Source: Monomorium pharaonis
Taxonomy: Eukaryota; Arthropoda; Insecta; Hymenoptera; Formicidae
DNA: 64,000 nucleotides
Assembly: GCF_013373865.1 (NCBI RefSeq)
Contig: NC_050469.1
Coordinates: forward strand, 5,760,042-5,824,041
Direction of reading: 5' to 3'
The translations under genes and the position numbers were made by a program. Positions 23,106 through 35,300 of the stretch are shown here, piece by piece (the stretch's first letter is position 1; each line of letters starts with the position of its first letter). Below the pieces are notes generated by a model. That model worked only from the letters and a program-made list of their open reading frames with translations. It ran no database searches and was not told where the DNA came from.

Positions 23106-26100
23106 TTCAAAGAAGATAATAAATAATTTACAATTATTTAAAAATTTTATGGAATTATTTTAAGAATTAGGAATAAATTTTGTTTTATTGTAAAATTATT
23201 ATAAATAAAAAATATTCGTTAAGTTTAAATGTAATTATAGAAGAAGAAAATAATGAATTATTCCAAATAATTTGTGTAAAAGTCGACTTCTGTAATAACT
23301 GATTTGCCAATATTTCAAACGAGAGCAAAGCAATTTACAATGATAAGTGCTACTATTATTTTTGTATGCCTATTTTATAATCGATCTCTTTCTTGCTATA
23401 TATTCATATAATAACAAATAATGCAAAATAACTTGGGATAGTTTGCAATTCTTTTCTGTATCGAGAAACTTCATTACGGTAAAAAGAAAATCGATTTATA
23501 AGACTGCAGCTCACTTTTATGGTGTCAAGACGAATATTATGGAATCAAATCTTTAGTTCGTTTTTTGCCTTATGGCGGTGTCTGGTATACCTTGTATTCG
23601 CCTCGGTTTAACAAATTTCGTAACGAGTTATTAAAACTTGGCGGCCCATCTCGAGAGGCGGCGTGGCAAGGTACATGAAATCGAATGCCGTTGAACGAAG
23701 GAAGCCGGTGCCGGGAAGTTTAAAGCGAGGGCCCCGAGAGAGATCAGACGACCGGTTAATCTGCATCCATCGCGATGATAGGCGAGCACCGAGGCTCGCA
23801 GGGGGGGGGGGAGGATAGCGGGGGCGCCTTTCACGTTAACCAAGTTAGTTATGAGGAACCCCGTAATTAGGGATTGTTAACCGGATAAAGTCTTGCGCGT
23901 GCTGCGCGCGAGGATACGAGAACGCAGGAAAGAGAGGAAAAGAGGAGAAGGGAAGCGAAAAAGACAAGGAGAAAAAGAGGAAAACTTAGATGAAGTGCCA
24001 CTTTTTAAGCCCGCATTTATGAACGTTATATAAATTTTATATATATTAAAAAGTATATGTAAAATACTCGGAATAAAATTTCGTATCTTGAGACACATAT
24101 TCGACAGCCACATTTTTATGAGAAATCAATTGAGGATATAGGCTTTACTGATTGTGAAAAGTGAATTATTTTTTAACACGAAATCTGACGCTAAACATTA
24201 TTTTAATGTTGTGAAATACTCCGCGTAACAATATTACGGGATGAGATAATTATTGAATATCACGTTACGACTTTTTTTCGAATGACATACAATTAAAGCA
24301 TCAAATAAAATAGGCTACTAGAAAATTATGAATATTTTATGTATATTTGATTCTTTTTATTCACAAATTTATCTTAATAAAATAAAATAAATATACGAGT
24401 CACTGATAAAATGCGTAACAACGGAATTACATGGTTGAAATAGAAATATATATACATATATAAATTATAATGGTATAAAATATATAATTAATATTTTGAA
24501 TAATAATTATTGTCCGTACATAAAATAATGATATATAATTAATTCTGCAATTAATAAGTAAAATAAAAAGTAATTTACTCACCTCGATTGTGTTTTGCTG
24601 ATATCCGATGCCACCCAGGCTATCTCTTTTCAATTTTTTTTGTTTTTTATATTTCTTCATGGCATTTACTTACGAAAACATAGTTAATTACGATCTTGCG
24701 CACTAATTATCAGAAATCGATTGCGCGATAAACTTGCACGGCATTTTCGATGTCAAGAATTACGATGGCTCATAATATTATAAAACAATAATTTATAATC
24801 GTCATTTCTTATCGTTTCGATATTCACACACTTGGAACAAATAAATCATGCGAATGTCTACTTTGATCAATAGTTACTGATTATATCACAAAATACAGGA
24901 ATGTTAATCAATTGTGTGGGGACTTAGAATCATTCATAAGGAACGGTCGCGTTCCCTTTTTGCTGTTATACTTGTCGCGATTGCGATTGAGAAATAATGC
25001 TATATACATATGGAGAGCAGTTTGTTTCATTTGACTCGAATCGCAATGTACAAATGATAGCGCGTCGACTTGTATCAACACAGCACGCCATACTTACGAC
25101 GCGACAACATCAAGATCGCGTGCTAATCGAGTTAACGAGGAATTCTAAACGTTTTATGCTTATTTTAAACCGTAATATCCTACCGAATATTTAGTTCCTT
25201 GCGTGTTTTCAAATTAATTACCAACAGATTACTGATACGCATATCATGGCTTTTTGTATTTAATCCACCAGTTACTTTACCATTTTAATTAAAAAAATGG
25301 ACAAATTAGATTTTAATCCAACGAAAAATTAATAACACAAGGAAGAAATGTATTTATATGCAAATTGAAGCATTGCATAAGAGAAATAATGTTTTCATTT
25401 ATAAATATTACAACAAAAATACTGTTGTATAATATTTATAATTCCTCGTTCTTCAGTCACTTCAGATTATTTTTTATACATAAATTATTCTAGACCTACT
25501 TTGATAAAGTAGATTGTTGAGACTATTGCCTTGATTATATATATGTCGTAAACCACACTAATTAAAATAATTAAAATTAATAATAATAAATTAATTTATT
25601 ATTTACTTATTTACTACATGCTTACTATATACTTTATATGATTTATCATTATGTGAAAGTAAATTTTATTCTTCCAATATTATAGTAATAATTGCTATAT
25701 AAATGATATTCGACTGTAATTGTTTTACTATTTAATTAAAGTTGCAAATATTAGACATTTTATCTCAGTGTGAAACAGAAATGTGCAATTCTCTTTTTTT
25801 TTCTATCTCTAAAGGAATGAAGGAAATGAAAAGGAACATAAGCGTGACTTATATGTATAGATACGGGTCCAGTGCCTTCATCACTTCGGTTATCATCGAA
25901 AGCGGCTTGAGAGCGATAAGCGGCCACGGTAAACGAAAGGATAATCGACGCAAATTACGGCTCAGAATAGATCGGTAATACGCGGACGAACGGCAGAATC
26001 GATCGGCGGAGGCGTGTCTCCTCTTCTTCCTGCGTGATCGGTCCTCGATCACTCGGGCCGCGTTGTCGATCCCGTCGCGCGAGATCGGCATGCAGATCAC

Positions 26101-26444
26101 GCAGCTAACCCGATCCCAAATTCATCGTGTCGACCTGGCCATTAGCAAATTACTACGGTGTAAACAGTATCGACGATGCCCGCGGCGATCGCGTATATGC
26201 GCGTGCACATCGCGAAAAGACGAAAGAGGCTGCAGCGGACGGGGGTTCAGCCAGTTAGTTAGTAACCGGTGATTACAACGACGTTTTACACCGGCCCTAG
26301 CCATCTAATAACCATTCACAGCAAAATGAATTTAGCGATCGGTGGCTATGCTGTTTGTAACGCATGATTCGGTTTCTCTCAGTTTATCTCGAAGATGCAT
26401 TTGAAATTATCTCTTATTCTTCATTATAACAAAATTGATAACCG
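23106..26444. other. non-coding, mostly AT-rich
   Basis: CpG-rich patches at 23.63-23.90 kb (with a 10-base G run) and 25.85-26.35 kb interrupt AT-rich DNA. No gene recognised. Confidence 0.4.
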
Positions 26445-26798
26445 TACATTGAGAAAAAAATGTATGATATTTGCGATTATAATTGCATAAATAATTATAG
26501 ACATGAAAATGTCATTTCTATGGTAATTATTTCTATAATATTGGTAATAATAACCATATATTTATAGTAATGCTTATGATTATTTTATTGTATGATTTAC
26601 TATATTAAAATTTTTTGGTTATGGCAATCATATCATAGGTCGCATAGACGGGATCGACATGATTATGAAAACTTTAATATAATTTAAACAAACTATTATA
26701 TATATCATTGAATAACCATAAACATATGGTTAAATCCAAAAATGATTACGAATTTTAATGATATTATGGTTACTACAACTATTATTTTTCTCGGTGTA
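26445..26798. mobile_element. MITE with CATTGAGAAAAAA-type ends, about 354 bp
   Basis: TA at 26445-26446 and 26797-26798 flank inverted ends CATTGAGAAAAAAA and TTTTTCTCGGTG. The interior has scattered inverted homology (AATAACCATA and its inverse). The ends match the 10676 element. No coding capacity. Confidence 0.6.
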
Positions 26799-28514
26799 AC
26801 TACGATCTTGTTTGATGTAATCTTAAATAAATTATTTAAATGTAAAGAAGTCTCTAAGAAAAATAAACTTTGAAAACTAAAATAGAATTTTATCAAATGA
26901 AATTATAAGATCCGTGAGAAGTAACATTTTTTACTATTATGTTTAACAAAAGATTTAAAGAAAAAAATCATTTTGCAAGATGCATAATAATCCGAGAATG
27001 AGCCTTTCATTCCGTACTTTGTTACTTGCCTCCGTCACAATTACGATAGAGCGATGTAGATACAGTTGAAATATGTAATTTGTAGCTCGATACTCATTTA
27101 AGATTATCGCAAAATATGTAATAATGTTCCGTACATACGTCGATGGATACGTACATAAACTAGCTATCCCCGACGTATCGCGATAAAAGCATAATTCCAA
27201 ACATTAACGTCCGATTTCTAATACCATTTCTCAATCAGCCGCCGGTATAATATCACGATTTTCCGGCAAATTTATGATCGCGATCAATGAAATTCCGTAA
27301 GATCACCCAAGTGCCCGCTATTCGTTCAGTTTACTTTAACGGTTCTAGGAAATTGAAATGTGAAATTGATGGTATGTTATCGTTACGCGGCATATCATTA
27401 AAATCCGTCCACTATGCGCAAGTTTAGTTGCAATCGGGTTTAACGGCGATAGCCGGTCGCTGTCCGCGTTCCCGTTAACGGTAATTACCACGCAAGTCTA
27501 TCTGAATTGAGCGTAATTAGGTTGAAAAGAGTTGGGATCTTTTAATTAAATAACAACGACGTATTTAAAATTATTTTTTCTTGAAAGAATATTTTTTTAT
27601 GTATCGTTAACACCAGAACTAAAACCAAAGCTATGTCGAAGTGATTGGTATGTAATTTTTTTTAAATCAAATTCATAACGCCGTGTATTTTCTGAGATTC
27701 TTCTTGGTTTTTGTTGTAATATGCAAGTGATACTCAATTGATAAATTAATATTGATAATTTTCTTTATCCCTTTTTTTGAAAGATGCAAGTTAGTATATT
27801 TTAAATGATAGAAATAGTTATGCGTTAATCGTCGATAATTTAGCAATGAATAATTAAATAATGGAGTTAAAATCTTGCGAGAAAATAGAATCTGCGTGAG
27901 TTAAGTTTTATTATTTGTCGAGGTATATTATCTGCCGAGGAATCAATCCGTGTATTTTTATCTTCCAAGACCTAAAACGTTTTAAATTTGTTGCTGCATG
28001 TCAGGCCCGATCGGCGAGCCGATTTGTCGGCGGAACGTTCGATTTATCGGCCGATCGTTAGCGAGATCTTTCCGAGAGCACGCTCGCGCGTTGTTACACG
28101 TCGGGATACGTTACTAATTAGCTGACGCCCGTTAATGGCCCGGGACTCCATTAAACTGTAAAATATTTAAATAACTCGTCGGCCGGGCGTGTCTGACCGC
28201 GAATTACTCGCCGTAAGTCAATCCCGGGGAACTCCCCGAGTGCCGGTCTTTCGAGAGAGAAGGAACATTTAATGTATGTGCGAGTTAATGGGGTATTTTT
28301 CGGGAAGCTGACGAGCCCGTAAATTAATATCGCTATCCGACGCGCATCTCCTTACAACATGATGGCGATATTGAGAATTAAGCCCGTGTATTTTTGAGAC
28401 ACTTGAGAAACATAAATAATCTCTATATTTGATTGTAATATAATAAAATAATTGTTCTGAAAAGAAGAAATATTCTAATGCTATTTAATTCGTATTTTCT
28501 TCTATTATATTCGT
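26799..28514. other. non-coding with CpG-rich island
   Basis: AT-rich DNA with a CpG-rich island at about 27.23-27.50 and 27.99-28.37 kb. No gene recognised. Confidence 0.4.
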
Positions 28515-28603
28515 TAATGATACAAAGCAATCAGAGATTGTTATTAAATTACATAAAAAGTTTATGTGATTTAATGACAATCTCTGATTGCTTTGTATCA
28601 TTA
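28515..28603 (+). ncRNA. near-perfect 43-bp hairpin, possible small-RNA precursor
   Basis: The left arm (28515-28557) and right arm (28561-28603) are reverse complements around a 3-base loop AAG. As plus-strand RNA the only deviations are two G-U pairs. The stem is longer and the loop shorter than in a usual microRNA precursor, so an endogenous siRNA hairpin or a very small palindromic transposon is as likely. No TA-flanked mobile ends are evident. Confidence 0.35.
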
Positions 28604-30344
28604 CATAAACTTATTAAACTTTAATCCTTGGTGATGAAAGGCTCGTTCAATAAAAAACATGTTCTTTTTTATCATAATTATTTATTCGTCGTAAAGAAAG
28701 GATAAGGAGGTAATATTAAGATTAAGTACAATGCACGTGGCTGGTTCAGTTTGAGAATTAGGAAAAGCAGATTTTCGAACTCGATTTCGATTCTGATCGT
28801 GATTATTAATAATTCTGTTAAAAGACGGGAGGACGCGATTTAATTTATTTTCTCGCATCTTTTTCTGCACTCGATACGTTGCCAGGTACGACAATTGTTA
28901 CGTTGTTCGAATTATGAGACTATTTTGAGGATAATCAGATGGATTATCGTCGAGAAAATTTAGAGTGAGAACATACCAGCGAACTGTCGGGATACAGTTA
29001 CGTATATGTGTCGTACATGCAAACGCGTTAGGTGACTGCAAGATCTTGTTAAAAATGATTATCATTACAGTTATTTACAGGCGACTTATGCACTAAGTAT
29101 GCTTATGCAGTCATAAAACCTATAGCAATAGTGTAGAATATCTCGATTGTAAATAAAGTATATAGATTTATATAATATATATATATATAAATAGTATCTC
29201 TCTTCTTTCTTTTTTTTTCATTGTCTAAACATATATATATAACGTGTAAAAGTAAATAAAACTACACGGTCTCTTAAACTTCACGCGGTCATCGATCAAC
29301 GCGATGTGAGATCTTATTGCGATCGCGACAGGAAGGGGCGGAGATACGTCGGGACAGATATTCCATGTGTGTTTCATGGAGCTTGCCTTTTTTATATTTT
29401 ACAATAGTTAATAGTCTAGTAAAATTCCGTCGCGATACCGTGAGTAATCGAGTCAAGTGGACGGACACTTTTCGATATTCTTTAGCAAAGATCACTTTGG
29501 AATCGCGAATATTCACTATTGTCTTTCTCTAGCAAAAAGAGATAGGTTTACGTAGCCTTTATTAATCCTAGCAGAGAGATTTAAAAAACCAGTTAATAAA
29601 AATAATTATATATTGCGGGACGCGTTCTATATATAATACAAAATTTATTTAGAAAATTTAAATATTTATATTTATGTTTATAAAAGAGGATGCCTAGCCT
29701 TCAAATGAACGAATGAAACCTATAACCAAAAGATAAGATACTTCTCGAATATTCCCAATTTGCTGCTGACCAAATGTCTATAGAACCTCAAAGTTACACT
29801 ATATAAATAATTATTTTTTTATATCCTGAAAAATCAGATTACAGTTATGTATGCGTAGCATCCGATTGTCCTCCATCTATTTTTGAATTGATTATAGTAT
29901 CTTAACGAAACAAACTAAAGTGATTTTAGTAACGGCACTTGCGTTTCGACTTCATCACCTTACTTTTCCCTTAAAATTCCCGAATGACATGTTTTGTCTG
30001 AAACATTTTCCACGAAAATGTGTTATTTATAAATTATTCAAGGTGGGCATTAAAATGGAACAACCCGAATATCTTCTTTCGGATACTATGTAGATAGAGG
30101 AAAGTAAACATATATTCTTGTCTATTTTGAGCATCCTCTTTTTTAAACATTATAAACGAGGCAAAGAGTATTTAGATATTCATAGATTAATTTTTTTAAA
30201 GAAAAGATTTTTTTTAAATAAATTTTATAAAAACTTTTATCTTTCATATATTTAAATTTAATATTAAAGAAACAAATTTATATAAAATCCACGATTTAAT
30301 TTTTTAACATTAAACAGATGTCACATAAATTGTATTCATATATT
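28604..30344. other. non-coding, AT-rich
   Basis: Mostly AT-rich unique DNA with a TA microsatellite near 29174-29195. Lies 3' of al; no gene recognised. Confidence 0.4.
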
Positions 30345-30374
30345 TTTATTTCTTTAACATGTGTTACATTTATT
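30345..30374 (-). promoter_or_regulatory. al: candidate polyadenylation signals for aristaless
   Basis: Two AATAAA hexamers on the minus strand lie at 30374-30369 and 30350-30345, about 1.45 kb past the al stop. They are the first canonical hexamers I find downstream, so a 3' UTR of roughly 1.5 kb is possible. Weaker variants lie closer (for example ATTAAA near 31226), so the true end cannot be fixed from sequence. Confidence 0.3.
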
Positions 30375-31817
30375 TACAGTATACATATAATGAAATAAAA
30401 TATGATTTTAACGGAGTTTACCATCTTACTGGTCAGGACTTAATCCTGCTAGGATTAATATCTGTTTCATATATTTATATATATTTAACGGTCAGCATTG
30501 CGTCAGGCTAATATCTTACACATTCTACAATAAATTGATCGAGTAGCTTTTATATAAAAATTTCTTTCCGCGCCAAAATGCTAATACGCCTTGATAAATT
30601 CATCGTATAATGTGTACGATACTGGTCTTAATAGAAGCTGACGTGATTACCGACTATGCGAACTAATTAAGAAACCTATCTCTCAATGCACGCGAAACAG
30701 ATTTAAACGATGTACCACGCGATATACTTGCGCGAGCAAGTCCCTCGATTTGCACAGTTCTATTAATTCCCTCGCATACGGAATACTGTAAACTATATAC
30801 ACAGTGCGATGTACATGAGTAACGGTAATTTCACTCTTCCTTGCTTTCGTTCACGCTGTTCCGCGTTCCTTTTCATGTTATGGAACGATGTCATGGATAA
30901 TAACAAATTTTATATACATACACATATAAAAAGAGATTGAAAAAATTGCATCGCAATAAATTTTTTTCATTACTAATTATATTTCCACATTAAACTATTA
31001 ATAAAAAAAGGACAATAAATCTTTAAATTAAATTAATTATGATCAAATCAAATCATTTCATCAGTTGATATGATTAGCATGAAATCAAAAAGATTGCAAT
31101 TAAAGATCGACATGTGGAATGTTAATAACAATCGATAGCTGGAATACATTGTAAAATATAGTAATTTTAGTTTCTATTGCATGGATAGAAAAATGATACA
31201 CAAATTGCGACGCTGGAGACTATTGTTTAATCATCTATACCACCAATTTTCTTGAAATACTTTCCATCGCGTAAAGCGTATTGGTAATAAACACATTAGA
31301 AAATCGTTGGTTCGGTAATAGATATAAACTTTTGACGGAAAACGGAACTTATCACATACCTTTCACGTTATCCCTATACTACAAAATCTACTCCCTTTAA
31401 CAAATGTACTAGCACTCACGCTACACACAGTTTGTTTGTCACGAAAATCGATCACACATTTTCCTACGTTCGTCGCGATTATCAAAAGCGGACCGATCAA
31501 CTGAACTCGAATCACAGTCTGACCAATGTGGCGTTTTACACGATCTAAAGTCGCCAGCTAAAATATAATTGAACATCGCATTCACTGAGCTTGTTGCGTG
31601 TGATGTTCGACTAAATATTTTGATATGATACCTTGTTGAGATTTCGCGTCACATTGGGCAAACGCTGATTCAAGTGTGTCTGAGAACTTCACGAGTCCAA
31701 CCACTTGTTTTTCAACCTGCCTGCCGCTATCCTCCGAATGCAGAAAATCTATGACCGTCCGAACCGATTCAGGACAGACTCGCGTTCGTTGTCTGCCTGC
31801 ACTTGACCGGCAACGTT

Positions 31818-32396
31818 TCAACTTATGAGATCGCCACTCTTACGTAACATCTCCAGATGCATCTCGTACTCGCGGGCCTTGAGTCTCAGCGAGGCGATAC
31901 TGTTGGTTCTCCTGTCGATGTCCGGGAGTCCGACGCTACCCGTAGGCGAGCTCTGCGGCGAGGTGGCTGTCGGCGGCGGCGGGGGCGGTGGTGCCACCGG
32001 GGGATGCGACAGAGCGATCGCAGATGCAGGTGGCGGGGGCGGGGGTGGCGAGTCGCGCACCAGCTTCGGCCGCTGCGCCGCCGATATGTTCGCCAGTAAA
32101 TTTTGGAAGGAGGCGGCGGACGTGTACGGCAGGGGCATCCCGTGCGGCAGCAGCGGTGGCGGTGCCCGATGAAAGGGATGAGCGTAACTACCGGGGAGGA
32201 CCGGGCCGTGACCCAGCGGCGGATAGCGAAAGACGTCGAAGGGCTTCCTGTGAGGGAAATTGGCCAGGTGCGTGAAGGGGTTCGGCAAGGTCGGCGCCAC
32301 GACCGCCGACGGTGGTGGGTACGGAGTGTACGGATGCGCCTGGGGCCCGACCTTCTCCTGTTTGCGCCACTTGGCCCGCCGGTTCTGGAACCAGAC
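31818..32396 (-). CDS. al: aristaless last coding exon: recognition helix, proline-rich region, OAR motif
   Basis: The acceptor CATGTGTTCCAG ends at 32397. The exon opens with VWFQNRRAKWRKQE, the recognition helix with Q50 and N51 (32396-32355), followed by GPQAHPYTPY. The middle carries blocks I recall from other insect Al proteins: NPFTHL, RKPFD, FRYPP, FHRAPPPLLPHGMP and SFQNLLANISAAQRPKL. Two runs of seven prolines separated by a short linker come next. The C-terminus holds RTNSIASLRLKAREYEMHLEML (31910-31845), an OAR (otp/aristaless/rax) motif, which in other paired-class factors modulates activation. The TGA stop is at 31820-31818. The segment is 192 residues. It is strikingly GC-rich compared with the surrounding DNA. 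Confidence 0.96.
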   Translation of the reverse strand, partial: VWFQNRRAKWRKQEKVGPQAHPYTPYPPPSAVVAPTLPNPFTHLANFPHRKPFDVFRYPPLGHGPVLPGSYAHPFHRAPPPLLPHGMPLPYTSAASFQNLLANISAAQRPKLVRDSPPPPPPPASAIALSHPPVAPPPPPPPTATSPQSSPTGSVGLPDIDRRTNSIASLRLKAREYEMHLEMLRKSGDLIS

Positions 32397-35300
32397 CTGG
32401 AACACATGATGAACGAGCGGTCTGATTAGGCGCCGTGTCGTTCGTGGAAGGCTCTTGGGCCGCCGCGATAACAGCGGAGCCCGGAAGAATTCCGTTCGCG
32501 ACCTTCGAAATCCTTCGCATTACGCAAACGCGGCGTAGTTCGATATTTTGAATAATAATCAGTAGCATTAACAGCCAGTTGCATCACATCTGCGTCATTT
32601 GATCGTAATAAAATGAATATTCAGCGACTTTTTTTAATCAAACTTTTTCTCGCAGAAAAAAATTTAATTTAATGCCGTTTGAATATAATATTCAATCAGA
32701 GCCACTATCACTTTTTAATAATAAATTTATATTTAAGTTATATTGTAATAGTTGATAATATTTTATGTAATAATTCTTTTTAGGTTTTCGTAATTATTGT
32801 AAAGAATAAATAGTAGAAGTAAAGACTTAGATTCCATTTAAAAGTTTCAGGAAAATCGTTCGTTCGATTCCGGATAGAAAGGTAATCGATAGGTACTTTC
32901 TTCCTTGGAAGTTGTTGATCCGCGAGAGTTTGAATTCCGGTTACAGTGACGCATTCTCCCCCTTTTCAGGAAGGTAGAGAGCAGCGTATTATTACTGTTG
33001 ATGCTCTAAGGAAACCGAACATTGCTACAAGGCAGAGCTCTCTGCTGGTCTGCGTTTCCCTCCTACCTTCCTCTCTTTTTCCCCTTCTCTCATCTGTTTC
33101 TACCTGAATTTTACGTTTCTCCTCGAAAATTAACAAAATATCGGCTGTCGTAAAACCGTTAGGTTAGCGATCCCTTGGCCCACTTTTCGTTTCTGGCAAT
33201 TCGAGATACTCGGAATCAGTATTGCTGCGTGTCAAAATTTGCAATGTATGAATATATTTTTATAAATAAAGCATATTGTGAGAATGTGATACAAACATAT
33301 AAAACATTATTAATAACACTGTGCTAAAATACAAGAGCCTCGTAGTTTTATGACTATCGTACAAGTAATGCAGTGACTTCTCATATTTTTTGCTATTTTG
33401 TAAAAAGGAGAAATTAAAGTTTTATAGCTAAAACTATTATGCACGATAATTTATATGTATAGTTTTTTTTGCAGCATAAATTTATTATAAATAATCTATT
33501 TCTTAAATGAATTTTCTTTAAATTTTTAGTTTTTACTTGCTTTTATTTTAAATTTTAGTCTTCTGTTTATAAACTTCGTTGTTTAATACATAGCAATATA
33601 TTTTATTACTTATTGTTAGTTCATAAATTTATTTTATTAACTCCTTCACTACAGAATTATGTCTGAATTTAATTTATTATTATTGTCTACTATTAAGGTT
33701 ATTAAGGCTAATTTTGGAGCACAATTTCTCAGACATTCACTTTTGATTATGTTGCGAAAACAATTACTACAAATTGTAAAACAATTATAAAAACTGTTAC
33801 ATCATCTGACAGAAGACATTTTCTTCAAGTTTACATTTTTAATGTAAGCTATTTAAAGTGTTATTCTCAGCTTTTGTTTAAGAAATATCTAAATACAAGG
33901 TATATCAGTATTGGTGATCTTTTTCTCTTAATAGTGTACCAAATATAACATATAGTAATAATATTCATACGATTACTAAACGGCTACTGAATGATTACAA
34001 AATATTTAGTAACTGTTACATTAACCAAACGTTTAATAAAATTTATTGAAATTATTTCGCCGAAGCTTAATAACTACAATTATCTAGATCTAGGCTTGAT
34101 TATTATTACTAAACTGTGTTTTCAGTGCACATGAAATGTTTTTGCAATTCTACTGGTCCCAGTTATGAAATATGTAACAATATCGTTCTGTTTTATAACT
34201 TAAATGCTCTTCGAACAAATCAGGATTTAATGCCGACGTAAAATCCACCGGAGATTGAATTCTAATACTTGTAAATAGAAATTGGACAACGAACGCGAAT
34301 AGCCGTTCGTGATGTGCGTCCACCGTGTTCCAGCGCATTCCATTCCATTCCATTCCAACGCGAGGCTTCCTCGAAGAGACCCGGAGCTCTAATCAGTTCA
34401 ACGGAAGTCCTCTCCTCCTCGCTCCTTCATCATTCCGTGTCCCTCTTCTCTCTTTTCCCCTTTTCCGTCGCTTTTTCATGCCTTTACCGTCCTATCGCTG
34501 GTTGGTTGTTGGGTCGATTTTATGTCGTGCGCGTCCCGACCGAACGCAAATAACGTATCGCCGATTTCGTTTTAATATCACGTCGCGTAAGGGAAACAAA
34601 AAAAAAAAAGAAAGAGAACAGGAGCAGACTCGTGTCTCGTGACTGATCGCAATGACAAGCGGCTAAGGACAACAACAATTCAACTTATCCAATCTTACCG
34701 CGCGCGAGCACCTGCTGTGATTCCGGATTTTTGTATCATCGCGTTTCCGCAAAGTAAAGAACGGCCCGCGAAATTCCAAGCGCGCGGCTCGTTACGTCGA
34801 TTGTTCGAGTAGAACTTTTCGAGAAGCGGCCGTCTAACCTGATAGCTATCCGGAGTCTTTTATCGTTTCCGGCGAGGGAGATGATTCATGTTACCGCGCT
34901 TCAGAAGCGCGACTCTCGAGATACTACTTCCAGCGAGAATTCTCGTCAGGTAATCGTGTGAACGGTTCTCCCATCTTGTGCAAAGTTCTTTTCCTCGCTC
35001 CCTGACTGCCATTTCAACGACTTCTGGATTGAATTTCAATTTCGTTATGAATTCGTTCGTGAATTAGTTCTTCTAAAACTATTCATATTTTGTTATCTAT
35101 TCGCCTTCTGGCCAGGTACTTCTTGTAACGACGTTAATCACTTCTAAAGACATATACGCATACATACAAGTCAAAAGTATAAAATGAATAAATGTCATTG
35201 ATAGTAGGTGATTTTTGCCAAACCAATCTTCTACATGAATTGTTTTCAGTGTATTTATATTACTTTTATATTTATCGTTCATTATTTTTTTTTTTCAATG

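Noticed and set aside
31886..32407. 173-codon minus-strand frame and plus-strand frames over the al last exon
   Set aside because: They are frame shadows of the GC-rich al coding exon.
32866..32882. B-box-like GTTCGATTCC
   Set aside because: No A box or stems upstream.
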